A stretch of DNA of 64,000 nt from Clostridiaceae bacterium Marseille-Q4145 (GCA_018223365.1 JAGTTP010000002.1:496001-560000); one strand, 5' to 3'. Counted from the stretch's first letter, positions 25,173 to 35,048 are shown. Numbers and translations are program-made. Notes: generated from the letters alone by a model not told the origin.

Positions 25173-26213
25173 TTATTGTGCAATAAATGAACCAATATAA
25201 TTTCCGATATAGCCCAGGTTTGAACCCTCACGCAATGTAATATTCTGCGTTGTCATAAGATTATCGTTTGTAACCTTAAAGGCTTTCGGTGTAACCATAA
25301 CGCTTTCCAAATCCGCTTCCACGGTGTATTCTCCGGCTTCCGTGACATAAAAGCCCATTTGGCTTTTTGTAACTGTAACCGTCTGCATGGTCCCCGTGGT
25401 CTTATTCGTAAGTTTTACCGTTACCGGGCTTGTAATCTGCTCCAATGTGCTAATGATGTAAACCTTAAAGGCAATGTTGTAAACCTTTTCTTTTACATCA
25501 TCAATCTGTAATTGCAGTTTCCCGGCAATGTCCCCGGAAAGTTCCGTTTGCTTCTCTTTAAACCACTTATTCCATTGTGCTTCCTGGTCCGTCATAAACG
25601 CTTGTGTCATTTCGGCGTATTCTTCAATGAAATTTGCATGGTCTTGTTCCATGCTCTTTTTTTCCAGGGCGAACCATGCGTTAAATTGCTTTGTGAACTG
25701 TGAAAAATCAAAGTCCTCAAACTGTGATGCAATGAAACCGCACAATCCCGTGTCTGCCCTGGTGTCTGTAATATCACTTTGGGATATTGCCACCGCTCCG
25801 GCTGCCACATAAATTTCCGCCAAACATTTTTCCTGGATTGTGTCATTGTTCGTAAGTTCCGGCGGCTGCGGATTGCTTGAATATGCCCCCTCTAAAATAA
25901 AAATGCTTGGTTTTCGCTCTGTTTCATCATTCCGCAATATTACACGGTCAATTCTTGGCAATGTACCGTTTGAACCGCTCACGGGCAATTCTAGGACGGT
26001 TGTGTTATGGATTGTGTGCAAGTTGATGTATGCGTACCCGGTACGGCTTCCGCCGTCCACCTTTACCGCCATACTTTCCCCGTCTGCGGTTACTTGCAAA
26101 TGTCCATACGCCACACCCTCTTTATAGAACGGGGCTTTGTCCTCGTTCATATCCTGGCCGTTGTATAAGCGGTCTTTATTTACGGAATTGTAAAAAAATC
26201 CTCTTACTGCCAT
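25173..26213 (-). CDS. Baseplate/tail-fibre-like structural protein
   Basis: 346 aa. The start AVRGFFYNSVNKDRLYNGQDMNE is seen in many Firmicute siphophage tail proteins near the end of the tail module. The centre has a helical stretch with FTKQFNAWFALEKKSMEQDHANFIEEYAEM (coiled-coil-like). The C-terminus is beta-rich with repeated TVT strands and may be an Ig-like or carbohydrate-binding domain. It probably contributes to the tail tip next to the DGR target. Confidence 0.7.
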   Translation of the reverse strand: MAVRGFFYNSVNKDRLYNGQDMNEDKAPFYKEGVAYGHLQVTADGESMAVKVDGGSRTGYAYINLHTIHNTTVLELPVSGSNGTLPRIDRVILRNDETERKPSIFILEGAYSSNPQPPELTNNDTIQEKCLAEIYVAAGAVAISQSDITDTRADTGLCGFIASQFEDFDFSQFTKQFNAWFALEKKSMEQDHANFIEEYAEMTQAFMTDQEAQWNKWFKEKQTELSGDIAGKLQLQIDDVKEKVYNIAFKVYIISTLEQITSPVTVKLTNKTTGTMQTVTVTKSQMGFYVTEAGEYTVEADLESVMVTPKAFKVTNDNLMTTQNITLREGSNLGYIGNYIGSFIAQ

Positions 26214-26232
26214 TTGCTTTTCCTCTCCTTTC

Positions 26233-27279
26233 CTAATTGTCCCAATTTATGGTTGTGGGTAGGGCATCCCCAAAAGTAGGAACAACATACATTCCGCCGT
26301 ATTCGTAAACCTCGCAAAGTTCCGTAATGCGTAAATTTAATACTTTGTTCCATTTTGCCTTTTCTACTGTCACAATGTCCCCTAAATCGTAATCCGTGCC
26401 ATAGATAAAATTAACCTCGGCTTCCACTTCGGCTTCTATGTTCTCAATCACGGCGTTTTCCGCTTTGTGCTGCTCCCCCCGGATGCGTAACGCTTCCAGG
26501 TATTCCGCATTGGTTGAAAAATCATCTTTATTTATGTCTTTGGCATCCAAAAACTCTTCCCGTAAATCAAACCCCGTTCCGCCGCCTACCGTTACATAAA
26601 TACGGTCCGCACCGTCCCCGGCCCCACCTACAACAATCTTTGTTTTGGCGGTTTCGTCTGAATAGGTATGTTTTGCACGGTTTAGGTTGTTGTAACTCTC
26701 TGAAAAGATTACACGGGGCTTTGTGCCTTGCTTCGTGGTTCTGTCTATGCCTTTATATGTTTCAAAGGTCATTTTCTTACCCTTAAAGTCCGGCACTACT
26801 CTAAAGCCCAATTCACAATACCGGGCAATCTTAGAAAGATAGGTTAATACATTCTTATAGGTTGCCTGGAATGTTATTTTGGTTGCATCCCCTATTCCTG
26901 GGGCTACTTCCAACAACGGTACTGCTGCCATGCGGTTAATCATATAACGCATAGCATCTTCACACGTTCCGTTAAATGTAAACATGGGACCGGTCAATCT
27001 GTCATTAAAATATATAGGCAGAAAATAGCCGTTTCGCACAATCTCATTTACAAGGGTGCTTTCCTCTTCTGTCTGGTCCCCACGGATAACGGCGGCTTCA
27101 TCCTTTCCCTTTGGTCTTATTACATTACCCGGCTGCAAAAGCCTTATGTTGTCCTCTGTTGCCGGGGCGTGTAACTCAAACGTTCCACACTCGTAATATT
27201 TTCTATGCCATTGTAAGGATGTATGGTTTTCAATCGTCCCCAGGCGGTACAAATTGCGGTCATATACAATAATTTCCAT
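26233..27279 (-). CDS. Siphovirus tail protein, Gp37-like
   Basis: 348 aa from the ATG at 27279, preceded by GGGGGTG. MEIIVYDRNLYRLGTIENHTSLQWHRKYYECGTFELHAP resembles the ReqiPepy6 Gp37-like tail-associated family (tail hub or Tal-like N-domain). It follows the distal tail gene, as expected for the tail-tip hub. No peptidase or lysozyme domain is fused to it. Confidence 0.75.
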   Translation of the reverse strand: MEIIVYDRNLYRLGTIENHTSLQWHRKYYECGTFELHAPATEDNIRLLQPGNVIRPKGKDEAAVIRGDQTEEESTLVNEIVRNGYFLPIYFNDRLTGPMFTFNGTCEDAMRYMINRMAAVPLLEVAPGIGDATKITFQATYKNVLTYLSKIARYCELGFRVVPDFKGKKMTFETYKGIDRTTKQGTKPRVIFSESYNNLNRAKHTYSDETAKTKIVVGGAGDGADRIYVTVGGGTGFDLREEFLDAKDINKDDFSTNAEYLEALRIRGEQHKAENAVIENIEAEVEAEVNFIYGTDYDLGDIVTVEKAKWNKVLNLRITELCEVYEYGGMYVVPTFGDALPTTINWDN

Positions 27280-27283
27280 GCTC

Positions 27284-28237
27284 TTACACCCCCAAATATG
27301 AAATGCGGTAATATACGGACACGGATAAATAGTTAATGCCGCTTTCTGCATTGTATGTAATGGTGTTTGTGCCGTCCTGCAACTGTATAAAATCCCCGTC
27401 CTCGTCCAAATACTGATTTATGATTGTTCCGTACATAGAAACAACCGTTTCCCAATCAATCATTCCGTAACGGTCCTTGTGTTCCTCAATTTCTGCCTGG
27501 CTCACACCGTCCAAAAGGTATATATTTTTCTTTCCGGTGTGCGTGAAAATAACCACATATTGGCCGCTTTGCAATTCAAAATCATTTCCGGCATAACCGA
27601 CTTTTATATATTTCCCGCTCTCTGAATGGTAAATAGCCGGATTTTTTACAATGCCGTCCGCTCTGAATATTGCAGTTATTCCGATATTGTCCGCACCGTT
27701 GTTATTTTCAATTTCCTTTACCAACTCGGCTTCCCGGTGTCCAAATTCCACGCCGTTAATATCAAACCCGTTTTCAAAGTACCAATCTGATACCCAACTT
27801 GCCATTACCACTTCCACATCTGACAGGTCCTTAAAATACGGGTCGGTGCAAATAAGACTAATTGTATAATCCCTTACAACGCCCGTTGTTGCCCCTGGTG
27901 TCACGCTTTCCACTCTGTAAGTGATTGTTTTTATATCCCCGTCCTCGCTATATTCAAGTGTTCCGGTTCTGCCTTTCGGAAACACTCTATACAGTAATTC
28001 CCGGTTCTTTCTGTAATCTCCGTCAATCTCTGCGGTTATTACAATGTTTCTTTCCTTTGCCGTGCTTCCCTGGTATGTGCTGCCGTCTGTTGTGGTATTT
28101 TCTGATGTGGTAACATTGCAATCATAACCATATATTCCGTCAAGTCCTAATAGGTGGAATGGGTTATTATCCCAATCCCACCTAAAGGCAATAGAAACAT
28201 TTTTATCATTTGTGCAAGTAACTGTAATATCTGCCAT
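27284..28237 (-). CDS. Distal tail protein (Dit / phage tail family)
   Basis: 317 aa. It comes immediately after the tape measure and before the hub, the normal Dit place. RWDWDNNPFHLLGLDGIYGYDCNVTTSE followed by DGSTYQGSTAKERNIVITAEI is typical of the Sipho_tail family N-domain, and RELLYRVFPKGRTGTLEY is part of the same fold. It would form the hexameric ring joining tail tube and tip. Confidence 0.82.
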   Translation of the reverse strand: MADITVTCTNDKNVSIAFRWDWDNNPFHLLGLDGIYGYDCNVTTSENTTTDGSTYQGSTAKERNIVITAEIDGDYRKNRELLYRVFPKGRTGTLEYSEDGDIKTITYRVESVTPGATTGVVRDYTISLICTDPYFKDLSDVEVVMASWVSDWYFENGFDINGVEFGHREAELVKEIENNNGADNIGITAIFRADGIVKNPAIYHSESGKYIKVGYAGNDFELQSGQYVVIFTHTGKKNIYLLDGVSQAEIEEHKDRYGMIDWETVVSMYGTIINQYLDEDGDFIQLQDGTNTITYNAESGINYLSVSVYYRISYLGV

Positions 28238-28240
28238 AAT

Positions 28241-31234
28241 TTACCCCCTCTGCATTGCAATAACCATTGCACGGGTCTGTATTCTCGTTTGTCTTGCTAC
28301 TTCATAAGGGGATAGGGCTTTAGGACTTGTAATATTGATTTCCTGGTGGAAACCGCTATTGTTGCCCTTTAGGTTGTCTGCTGCCGTGTTTACCGCCGAA
28401 CCCGTAAGCGGTGTTACAACTGCCTTTCCGTTTACCATGCTTAAAAGTTCCGGTCCGGCTTCTGCTACCATTGCCGTACCCTCTCTTAATACACCGCCTT
28501 TTGCTAATCTTGGAAGTGAAAGTGTATCTATTTTTGAAAGTGAAACGCCCGGTATCTCATTGATAATTCCAATTACTCCATTAATCATACCGATAAACTT
28601 ATTTACAACACCCTCTATGGTTGATAAACAACTGTTGATTGCCGATTTAAAAGCATCCCCAATCGCTGAACCGATAGCCACACCGACATTTACGAAACAA
28701 CCTTTGATTTTCTCCCATAAATCAGAGAAAAAGGAAGTTACATTGGCAAATGCGTTTTTTATGTTCGTCCATGCGTTATCAAACTGTGTTTTAAACCATG
28801 TTGGAACGGATGCAAGGGCGGTTTTTATCTCCGTCCACCTTGCCCCGAACCATGAACCGATTGCAGCGAATACATTTGTTACATTGGTGTATGCGTTTGT
28901 GAACATAGTTAAAAACCATGTGGCTACTGCTGCAAGGGCGGTTTTTATGTCGTTCCACCTGGCGGCGAACCATGAACCGATTGCAGCGAATACGTTTGTT
29001 ACATTCGTATAGGCATTTGTAAACATGGTAAGAAACCACGTTGCCACGGTCGCAAGGGCGGTTTTTATGTCGTTCCACCTGGCGGCGAACCATGAACCGA
29101 TTGCAGAAAAAATTGTGGTTATTGCGTTCCATGCTTCCGTAAATCGGTCACCGAACCACTGACCCACGCCCTGGAATACGGCAACAATGCTATTCCAAAT
29201 ATTGGTAAATAATGTTTTTACATTTACGCCGAACCCCTCTAAAAATCCGATTATGAAATTTATAACCGCCTGGATGATGTTTTTTACAAACGATATTGCA
29301 CTATTAAACGCACCTTGCAGATACGAAAAGAAACCGTCAAAATCTCCATGTAATAACGCTATAATGGCATTTATGATATTGGTAACAAAATCAATCACAT
29401 TTTGGATTGCTGCAATTATCGGTGCTGCTGCATTGATAACCCCATTTACAATACTTGCTATGTATGTAAGAACAAATTCAAATACGGGTTTTAATGCAGC
29501 CATGAGGTTAATAAACGCTTGCTTTAGGCTCTCCAAAAGCGGTTGTATGGTTGTCCACATCTGCGAAAAGGCATCCTTTACCTTTCCTATGGTCCCGTCC
29601 ACTTTCTCTTTAAATTCATCATTCGTTTTATATAAAGCAATGAACCCGGCGGCAAGTGCCGCTATAATAGCAATCACTATTCCAACCGGTCCCGTGAGTG
29701 CTGATAAAACACCACTCATTCCGCCTATTTTGCTTGTTAATCCCGTTACGGTTTTTATTACCCCGGATATTCCCGTTGACATTTTCCCAAATATGATTAA
29801 AGCCGGGCCGATAGCCGCAACAATCATTCCGATTTTTACAATCATCTGCTTTGTGTTGTCGTCCAGGTTTTTAAACCATGTTGTAAACTCTTTTACCTTG
29901 TTCACAACCTTATCAATTGTTGGCTGCAATGTGGTTAAAATGGAACTTCCCAGGTCTGCCCCGGCAAGTTTCAAATTGTTCATTGCTACGGCTGCATCAT
30001 CCCACGGGTCTAATGTGGTTTCAAATGTGTCACTTACCACATCCCCATAGTCTGATAAAGCACCGCTTAAATCGTCTACGGATAAACGTCCCTCACGGAT
30101 TGCCTGGGTCATTTCCGCCGCACCTTTCTTTCCGAAAAGGTCGGATGCAATGGTTAAGGCTTCCGTTTCTGTCTTTGCGTTTTTAATGCTATCTATTGTT
30201 TCGGTCAATGCTTCGTCTGCACTCTTGCCGTCTGCCGTTGCGTTCTGCACCGCTTTTTTCATTCCGGCAAGGGCGGTTGAAACATCAACGCCGCTTGCTT
30301 CCATTTGTGCAAGCAAATTAACGGATGATGTTAAATCAAGCCCCATTTCTTTGAGGCTTGCACCGTTGGTTGTAAGTGCGGTTTCCAATGTTTCCATTGA
30401 AATACCCGTGTCCTGGCCCGCTTTCGTCATAAGCCCCAACACATTTTTTGTCTGTGAAGCATCAACGCCGAATTTTGTCATAATACTGTCCACGCTATCA
30501 ATAGCCGTGTTTAAATCCGTTCCGTTGATGTTTGCAAATTTAATAAATTCTTTTGAAAGATTTTCTAACTCTGTCCCGGTTGCCCCGAACCTTGTATTTA
30601 CTTCTCCAACCGCTACGCCCACATCATCCATTGTAGTTGGCATATCTGAAAATACATTGTCCGCTACTGTCGTAAGGCTTTCCAGGGCTTCCCCGGTTGC
30701 TCCCGTCTTGGTAATAATGGTGTCATAGCCGTTATCTAATTCCATAGATGCAGCAACCCCGGCTGCTCCTAATGCGGTTATTCCGGCCGTTACGGGCATC
30801 ATCTTTTCCCCGGCTTTGGTTGCCTTATCCCCTACCGTTCCAAAAGCATCCCCCACCTTTGCAAGCGTTGAATTACTCGCCTTTGCTTGCTCTTCCAGGT
30901 TTTTAAGTTCTGCTTCCGTTGCGATTACTTCACGTTTGATTGCCCGGTACTGCTCCTCGGATGCTTCGCCGTTTTTAAACTGCTGCTCCACCTGGGCTTC
31001 TGCCGTTTTTAATACATCTAATTTATCTTTGGTTTCGCCTACTGCCTTTGTAAGCAACTGTTGTTTCTGTGCTAAAAGTTCGGTATTCTTGGGGTCTAAT
31101 TTCAAGCCCTTTTCAACCTCTTTTAACTCATTCTTGGTACTTTTGAGGTCCCCGTTTACACCCTTTAAGGCATTTTGCAACTTGGTTGTATCTCCGCCAA
31201 TCTCAATAGTAATACCCTTAATGTTGTTAGCCAC
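28241..31234 (-). CDS. Tail tape measure protein
   Basis: 997 aa from a GTG at 31234 behind AAAGGGGG; a TTG 24 bp upstream is less likely. The N-terminus has IEIGGDTTKLQNALKGVNGDLKSTKNELKEVEK (coiled coil), then a PhageMin_Tail-type domain, then long hydrophobic helices. Residues about 690-820 contain three 40-aa repeats (AIGSWFAARWNDIKTALA...WFLTMFTNAYTNVTNVFA) encoded by 120-bp tandem DNA repeats (28801-29160). It sets tail length and is ejected ahead of DNA. It overlaps the preceding gene by 8 bp. Confidence 0.93.
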   Translation of the reverse strand: MANNIKGITIEIGGDTTKLQNALKGVNGDLKSTKNELKEVEKGLKLDPKNTELLAQKQQLLTKAVGETKDKLDVLKTAEAQVEQQFKNGEASEEQYRAIKREVIATEAELKNLEEQAKASNSTLAKVGDAFGTVGDKATKAGEKMMPVTAGITALGAAGVAASMELDNGYDTIITKTGATGEALESLTTVADNVFSDMPTTMDDVGVAVGEVNTRFGATGTELENLSKEFIKFANINGTDLNTAIDSVDSIMTKFGVDASQTKNVLGLMTKAGQDTGISMETLETALTTNGASLKEMGLDLTSSVNLLAQMEASGVDVSTALAGMKKAVQNATADGKSADEALTETIDSIKNAKTETEALTIASDLFGKKGAAEMTQAIREGRLSVDDLSGALSDYGDVVSDTFETTLDPWDDAAVAMNNLKLAGADLGSSILTTLQPTIDKVVNKVKEFTTWFKNLDDNTKQMIVKIGMIVAAIGPALIIFGKMSTGISGVIKTVTGLTSKIGGMSGVLSALTGPVGIVIAIIAALAAGFIALYKTNDEFKEKVDGTIGKVKDAFSQMWTTIQPLLESLKQAFINLMAALKPVFEFVLTYIASIVNGVINAAAPIIAAIQNVIDFVTNIINAIIALLHGDFDGFFSYLQGAFNSAISFVKNIIQAVINFIIGFLEGFGVNVKTLFTNIWNSIVAVFQGVGQWFGDRFTEAWNAITTIFSAIGSWFAARWNDIKTALATVATWFLTMFTNAYTNVTNVFAAIGSWFAARWNDIKTALAAVATWFLTMFTNAYTNVTNVFAAIGSWFGARWTEIKTALASVPTWFKTQFDNAWTNIKNAFANVTSFFSDLWEKIKGCFVNVGVAIGSAIGDAFKSAINSCLSTIEGVVNKFIGMINGVIGIINEIPGVSLSKIDTLSLPRLAKGGVLREGTAMVAEAGPELLSMVNGKAVVTPLTGSAVNTAADNLKGNNSGFHQEINITSPKALSPYEVARQTRIQTRAMVIAMQRG

Positions 31235-31514
31235 TTGATTTTCCCCCTTTCTTTCCAAATCTTTCTCTTAATCCCTCACGGTCCGGTTTTGTCTGCTCCA
31301 TACGGAAGCAATCTTTTAAATATTTCCGTCCCTCTTCGGTCTGTGAATTTTCAAAAATCATTGCTTCCCGTAAGAAGAAAAGGTAAATATCTATTTCCAT
31401 TTCCTGGACTTCGTAAATATTGATATGGCAATAGTCCATAACCAATTTTTCCGGGCGTGTAAGGATTGTATACGGGATTTCGCCCTTTTTATCCTGGCGT
31501 GGATAATAGGGCAT
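31227..31514 (-). CDS. Tail assembly chaperone-like protein (second of pair)
   Basis: 95 aa located between the putative first chaperone and the tape measure, where siphophages encode the G/GT-type tail chaperones. IYEVQEMEIDIYLFFLREAMIFENSQTEEGRKYLKDC resembles small bacteriophage Gp15-like proteins. No slippery frameshift site was identified between the two genes, which are separated by 2 bp. Assignment is mainly positional. Confidence 0.6.
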   Translation of the reverse strand: MPYYPRQDKKGEIPYTILTRPEKLVMDYCHINIYEVQEMEIDIYLFFLREAMIFENSQTEEGRKYLKDCFRMEQTKPDREGLRERFGKKGGKSSG

Positions 31515-31516
31515 TT

Positions 31517-31867
31517 TTAGTTTGGGTTTGCTTTTAATTCATCCACAAACTCCATGTATGCGTTAAGGATTGCCGTACACTCTTCAATGTCGTAACTCTC
31601 TACCTCTTCGGCTGAAACTTTCACATTTCCCATATTGTTGTTTAATACTGCTGCCACAAGGTTATAAATGGTTGATGTATCGGCATCCTCGCCCGTTCCG
31701 TTGGCTTCCACATCCTTTATTGCTTCAAAAACGCCCTTTTGCGGCATACGGACAATAATTTTTTTGCCCTTTTCAACCACATTTCCGTTTTCATCCTTTT
31801 TATCTTTCAGAGTAAACGGCCAAAAGGTACGTTTAATTTTGTTCATGTTAAATTCTTTTACTGCCAT
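31517..31867 (-). CDS. Tail assembly chaperone-like protein (first of pair)
   Basis: 116 aa from the ATG at 31867, which has the phage leader GAGAGGAACACAAC. The sequence (FNMNKIKRTFWPFTLKDKKDENGN...VAAVLNNNMGNVKVSAEEVESYDIEECTAILNAY) is acidic and helical at the C-terminus, typical of chaperones encoded between the major tail protein and the tape measure. The family is not certain. Confidence 0.6.
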   Translation of the reverse strand: MAVKEFNMNKIKRTFWPFTLKDKKDENGNVVEKGKKIIVRMPQKGVFEAIKDVEANGTGEDADTSTIYNLVAAVLNNNMGNVKVSAEEVESYDIEECTAILNAYMEFVDELKANPN

Positions 31868-31948
31868 GTTGTGTTCCTCTCTTTCATGCAATAAGGCGGC
31901 TCGATTTTTCAACCGGCCGCCCGTTCTTATCGTTGGCCCGTGTTTTGG

Positions 31949-32503
31949 CTACTCTGTTTTGTCAATATCCTCTGTGTAAAGGATTAAAGTACCCTCTTTG
32001 TCCATAGGCTGTGCTTTAAATTCTGCATCAATAACGGTTTCGCTATCCTTTGCAAAGGCAATCGTAAAACCGGCCTGGTTATTACCAACAATCGTTACAC
32101 GGATATTTCCGTCCTGGGTATCTTTATGGACAAATCGCAAAAGGTATTTCTTACCCGTTGCGTTTCCGATACCGCCAATTTTGACCGTTCTAATTCCCTT
32201 TGCCTTATCTTCTGTCACTCTTGCGGTCTGACATAACTTTTCAAGCGTTGTTCCGCACCATGTCATAATTCCGCTTTTAAGGGTGGCTTCCTCTTCCGTA
32301 ATAATTACTTTGGAAACTTTACCCATATCGTCTTTTGCTTCGTAAAACTCCGGTGCATACTCAATTTCCGCACCGCCCTTAATATGCCCCAGGCGGTTAT
32401 CTTCTGTTTCAATCACCGCATCATCCGGGATTGCTTCGCTTGTTCCCTGGAAGTCTGTACAATACAAATCTCCGCTACCTAAAACAATGCTTTCTTTGTC
32501 CAT
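31949..32503 (-). CDS. Major tail (tube) protein
   Basis: 184 aa from the ATG at 32503. ESIVLGSGDLYCTDFQG opens it and GGAEIEYAPEFYEAKDDMGKV follows, a pattern seen in tube proteins of Firmicute siphophages. It is largely beta-strand and located after the neck genes and before the chaperones. It polymerises into the tail tube. Confidence 0.75.
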   Translation of the reverse strand: MDKESIVLGSGDLYCTDFQGTSEAIPDDAVIETEDNRLGHIKGGAEIEYAPEFYEAKDDMGKVSKVIITEEEATLKSGIMTWCGTTLEKLCQTARVTEDKAKGIRTVKIGGIGNATGKKYLLRFVHKDTQDGNIRVTIVGNNQAGFTIAFAKDSETVIDAEFKAQPMDKEGTLILYTEDIDKTE

Positions 32504-32505
32504 TC

Positions 32506-32865
32506 TTATTTCCTCGCTTTCCTCAATAATCCCGTGACTTCGTAGGTCGTTTGAAAACATTCCTCACTATCCACATAAGCCACAAATTTAACATAGTCCA
32601 CATCATGTAAAACCTCGTTTTCAATCCGTGTTCTGATTTCTTCCGCCGCTTCATCATCTGCAACGGTGTAAAGTTCCAATTGCCAATCATCCGCCATTAG
32701 ATTATTTGGTCTACTATCCGCCCCGGCGGTTGCTTCCCGTGGCAAAAGGTAAACCATGTAAGGTAATGGCGGCACGGGGTTTTCTAAAGTCCCCTCAAAG
32801 GCGTTTTTTGTTATGGGTAGTCCCAGGCTTTCCGCCCTCTCTGTTAATACTGCTGCCGTTGCCAT
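32506..32865 (-). CDS. Tail terminator / minor neck protein
   Basis: 119 aa. It lies between the HK97 gp10-like gene and the tail tube gene, the tail-terminator position. PPLPYMVYLLPREATAGAD...WQLELYTVADDEAAEEIRTRIENEVLHDVDY fits the small alpha/beta fold of that group. The first codons contain one of the GGCAGCAGTATTAA motifs. Confidence 0.6.
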   Translation of the reverse strand: MATAAVLTERAESLGLPITKNAFEGTLENPVPPLPYMVYLLPREATAGADSRPNNLMADDWQLELYTVADDEAAEEIRTRIENEVLHDVDYVKFVAYVDSEECFQTTYEVTGLLRKARK

Positions 32866-32867
32866 TT

Positions 32868-33260
32868 TTACCCCCTTAATTTGCTTTCAATCTTTCCGGT
32901 TACCATTTCGCCCAATTGTTCATTGACCGGGGCAATGTGGCTAAATGCCTTTACACGGCCCCCTTTTCTGCTTTGGTGTCCGTTTTCCAAAAGGTGGGTT
33001 AATTGGTAATGCTTCTTGTTATAAACGCTATATCCATTTAACCCGGTAACTACACTTGTCCGGCTTCCTCGCTTGTCAACCGCCCAATCTTTTGTGTATG
33101 CTCCGGTTCTTTCCTGGTACGGTCCGCCTTTTTTTAACATTTCTGCGGCTTCTTTTGCCGTTTCCTGGAAACTGTCATTTGCTGCGTTTATCACTTCCGC
33201 ATTGAAATTTTCCAATTCTTTTTTTATTTCTTCGTCCAGGCTATCAAGTGAAACTTTCAA
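32868..33260 (-). CDS. HK97 gp10-like tail completion protein
   Basis: 130 aa. HLLENGHQSRKGGRVKAFSHIAPVNEQ is the diagnostic C-terminal motif of the HK97 gp10 family. It joins tail to head during morphogenesis. It overlaps the head-closure gene by 4 bp. Confidence 0.85.
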   Translation of the reverse strand: MKVSLDSLDEEIKKELENFNAEVINAANDSFQETAKEAAEMLKKGGPYQERTGAYTKDWAVDKRGSRTSVVTGLNGYSVYNKKHYQLTHLLENGHQSRKGGRVKAFSHIAPVNEQLGEMVTGKIESKLRG

Positions 33261-33544
33261 CCTTTCCCCACCCTTTCCGCAATATACAACTCTGTTTTTC
33301 CGTTGCTCTTCGGTCCGTAGGTTCTATATACTGCATAACGCTTTCCGTCTATGGAAACTTCCGTTTGCCCGTCATATTCAAAGTCCCAAACTTCCAATTG
33401 TGATGTTGCTTTATAACCCAATTGCCCGGCGGCTGCGAACTCGTCACGCCCCACCGGGTTAATTGATGCTATTACTTCCGTTTCCTGGTATTCTGTTTGG
33501 TTCTTTTTAATCAATAGTTTTATTGGCTTCTCTATGATACCCAC
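33257..33544 (-). CDS. Head closure protein
   Basis: 95 aa, beta-rich (IKLLIKKNQTEYQETEVIA...GKRYAVYRTYGPKSNGKTELYIAERVG), in the head-tail adaptor position between the gp6-like connector and gp10-like gene. It overlaps the connector gene by 38 bp in another frame. Resembles phage head-tail joining proteins of the SPP1 gp16 type in size and fold; assigned mostly by order. Confidence 0.7.
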   Translation of the reverse strand: MGIIEKPIKLLIKKNQTEYQETEVIASINPVGRDEFAAAGQLGYKATSQLEVWDFEYDGQTEVSIDGKRYAVYRTYGPKSNGKTELYIAERVGKG

Positions 33545-33818
33545 CGCCTTTTATCTTGGTACACATTGCATTATAGGATGCAAGTAACTGTGTCTGATTA
33601 TCCGGGCTTCCAAAATTAGCGTGACAATATAACAAAACGGCTTCAATGATTAAGGGGTCTTTTATGTCTGCTTCATCCAAATAGGAACTATGCACACCGA
33701 TACGTTTTAAGTCTGCAAGGGCAACTTCTACAAGCTGCCTCACATCTTCATCCAACATATCACTTGATGTTTTTCTAATTCTCAATTTGGCTTTCGCAAT
33801 CAATTGTTCCTTTGTCAT
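33507..33818 (-). CDS. Head-tail connector protein (gp6-like)
   Basis: 103 aa, helical: TKEQLIAKAKLRIRKTSSDMLDEDVRQLVEVALADLKRIGV followed by ADIKDPLIIEAVLLYCHANFG, typical of the Phage_connect_1/gp6-like DNA-packaging family. It directly follows the capsid gene and would form the connector ring under the portal. Confidence 0.82.
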   Translation of the reverse strand: MTKEQLIAKAKLRIRKTSSDMLDEDVRQLVEVALADLKRIGVHSSYLDEADIKDPLIIEAVLLYCHANFGSPDNQTQLLASYNAMCTKIKGGGYHREANKTID

Positions 33819-33836
33819 GCTTTAGCCGCCTTTCTC

Positions 33837-35048
33837 TTACGCTGCCGGGTTCTTTACACGGATAAATCCGTTTCTTGCAACGACATTTCCGCCCATGAAT
33901 ACGCAACCCTTGTAGCAAATCTGGCCGGACTTAAACTTGTAATCCGTAGATTTTGCCGTTTCAATATCAGAGAATACGGCAACCTCGTAATTGGATAACG
34001 GACCGTAAGCCATACAATAAGCATCTTTTGTTCCGCCAATTTCTGCACAAGCGGAGTTGATGATATAAGGCACTTCGTCAATTGTTCCGGTATTGCCATG
34101 GTTTACGATTGTATAAACCTTTCTGCCCTGTTTATCTCTTAACTTGGCAAACTTCTTTAAGTCTTTCTTACTAAGGATTAACACGGCTACATCCTCTACC
34201 TCTTCATCCCCACCGTAGGAATAAATAATCTCGTCCAGGGTATCATCTGCAACGGCGGTAATGGTTGTAATGTCCGTGTTGCGGTCAATAATATCATCAC
34301 TTTCGCTTGCCGGATTATAGAAAATTCCCTTGAATTTTCCGCTTGTGCCGTCCCCTACCAAAATCTGACGAGATGCGTAACGGCGGATTGCTCTTGTAAT
34401 GCTATCTTCAATAACGCCGTCATAATCTGCATCCGTTAATTTCTGCATTTCTTCCGGCTCTTCGGCGTATGCTGTGATTTTCTCTCTTGCAATCTCTGCG
34501 TAACCAAATTCCGGTTCAGATGTGTTGTAATCTGCTCCCTCTGCGGTGCTTCCGGCCCCGTCCCCGTATGACTTCACATAAGGACGGCTATATGTTTCGC
34601 CGCCTACAAGCGGAATAGTTGTAACACGGTCAATAAGGGATGATACGTTGTTAAATGTCGGTGCAATGTCCGGGCTTGTATGGTGTGGCATAACAACGCC
34701 CGTTGTGGTGGAAAGTGCCGCCATAGGTTTAGCAATCTTCTTTGCGTTGTATGTGGTCTTTGCTCCGGCTTTTAATGCCTTACCGCTCTTTGCTCTTGCC
34801 TGGTCTTTGACCTCTGCACCCTCTCCGGCGTTTCCGTCCGGTCCTTCGCCCTCTCCGGCTGCTGCCTGGGCTGCCCTTGCAAGTTCCTCACGGGCTTTAA
34901 TCTCGTCCAGGATTTCCCCAATGGTCCTTGCTTCGTCCATGAGGGCGGTTAATTCCTCGCCGCTCTTGTCCTGGGCTTCTTTACCCACGGTAACAAGGCG
35001 TGCTTTTAACTCTTTCTTGCTCATTTTCATTAACTGTTCTCTGTTCAT
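33837..35048 (-). CDS. Major capsid protein, HK97 fold
   Basis: 403 aa. The first 110 residues are a helical, charged scaffold-like delta domain (EELTALMDEARTIGEILDEIKAREELARAAQAAAGEGEGPDG) that the adjacent protease would remove. The rest is an HK97-type capsid domain (RQILVGDGTSGKFKGIF, LILSKKDLKKFAKLRDKQGR). It follows the protease and portal, as expected. The start at 35048 has GAGAGGAAAGCAGC. Confidence 0.92.
   Translation of the reverse strand: MNREQLMKMSKKELKARLVTVGKEAQDKSGEELTALMDEARTIGEILDEIKAREELARAAQAAAGEGEGPDGNAGEGAEVKDQARAKSGKALKAGAKTTYNAKKIAKPMAALSTTTGVVMPHHTSPDIAPTFNNVSSLIDRVTTIPLVGGETYSRPYVKSYGDGAGSTAEGADYNTSEPEFGYAEIAREKITAYAEEPEEMQKLTDADYDGVIEDSITRAIRRYASRQILVGDGTSGKFKGIFYNPASESDDIIDRNTDITTITAVADDTLDEIIYSYGGDEEVEDVAVLILSKKDLKKFAKLRDKQGRKVYTIVNHGNTGTIDEVPYIINSACAEIGGTKDAYCMAYGPLSNYEVAVFSDIETAKSTDYKFKSGQICYKGCVFMGGNVVARNGFIRVKNPAA

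Noticed and set aside
28791..29132. A repetitive 113-aa protein in another frame of the tape measure gene
   Set aside because: A by-product of the 120-bp coding repeats.
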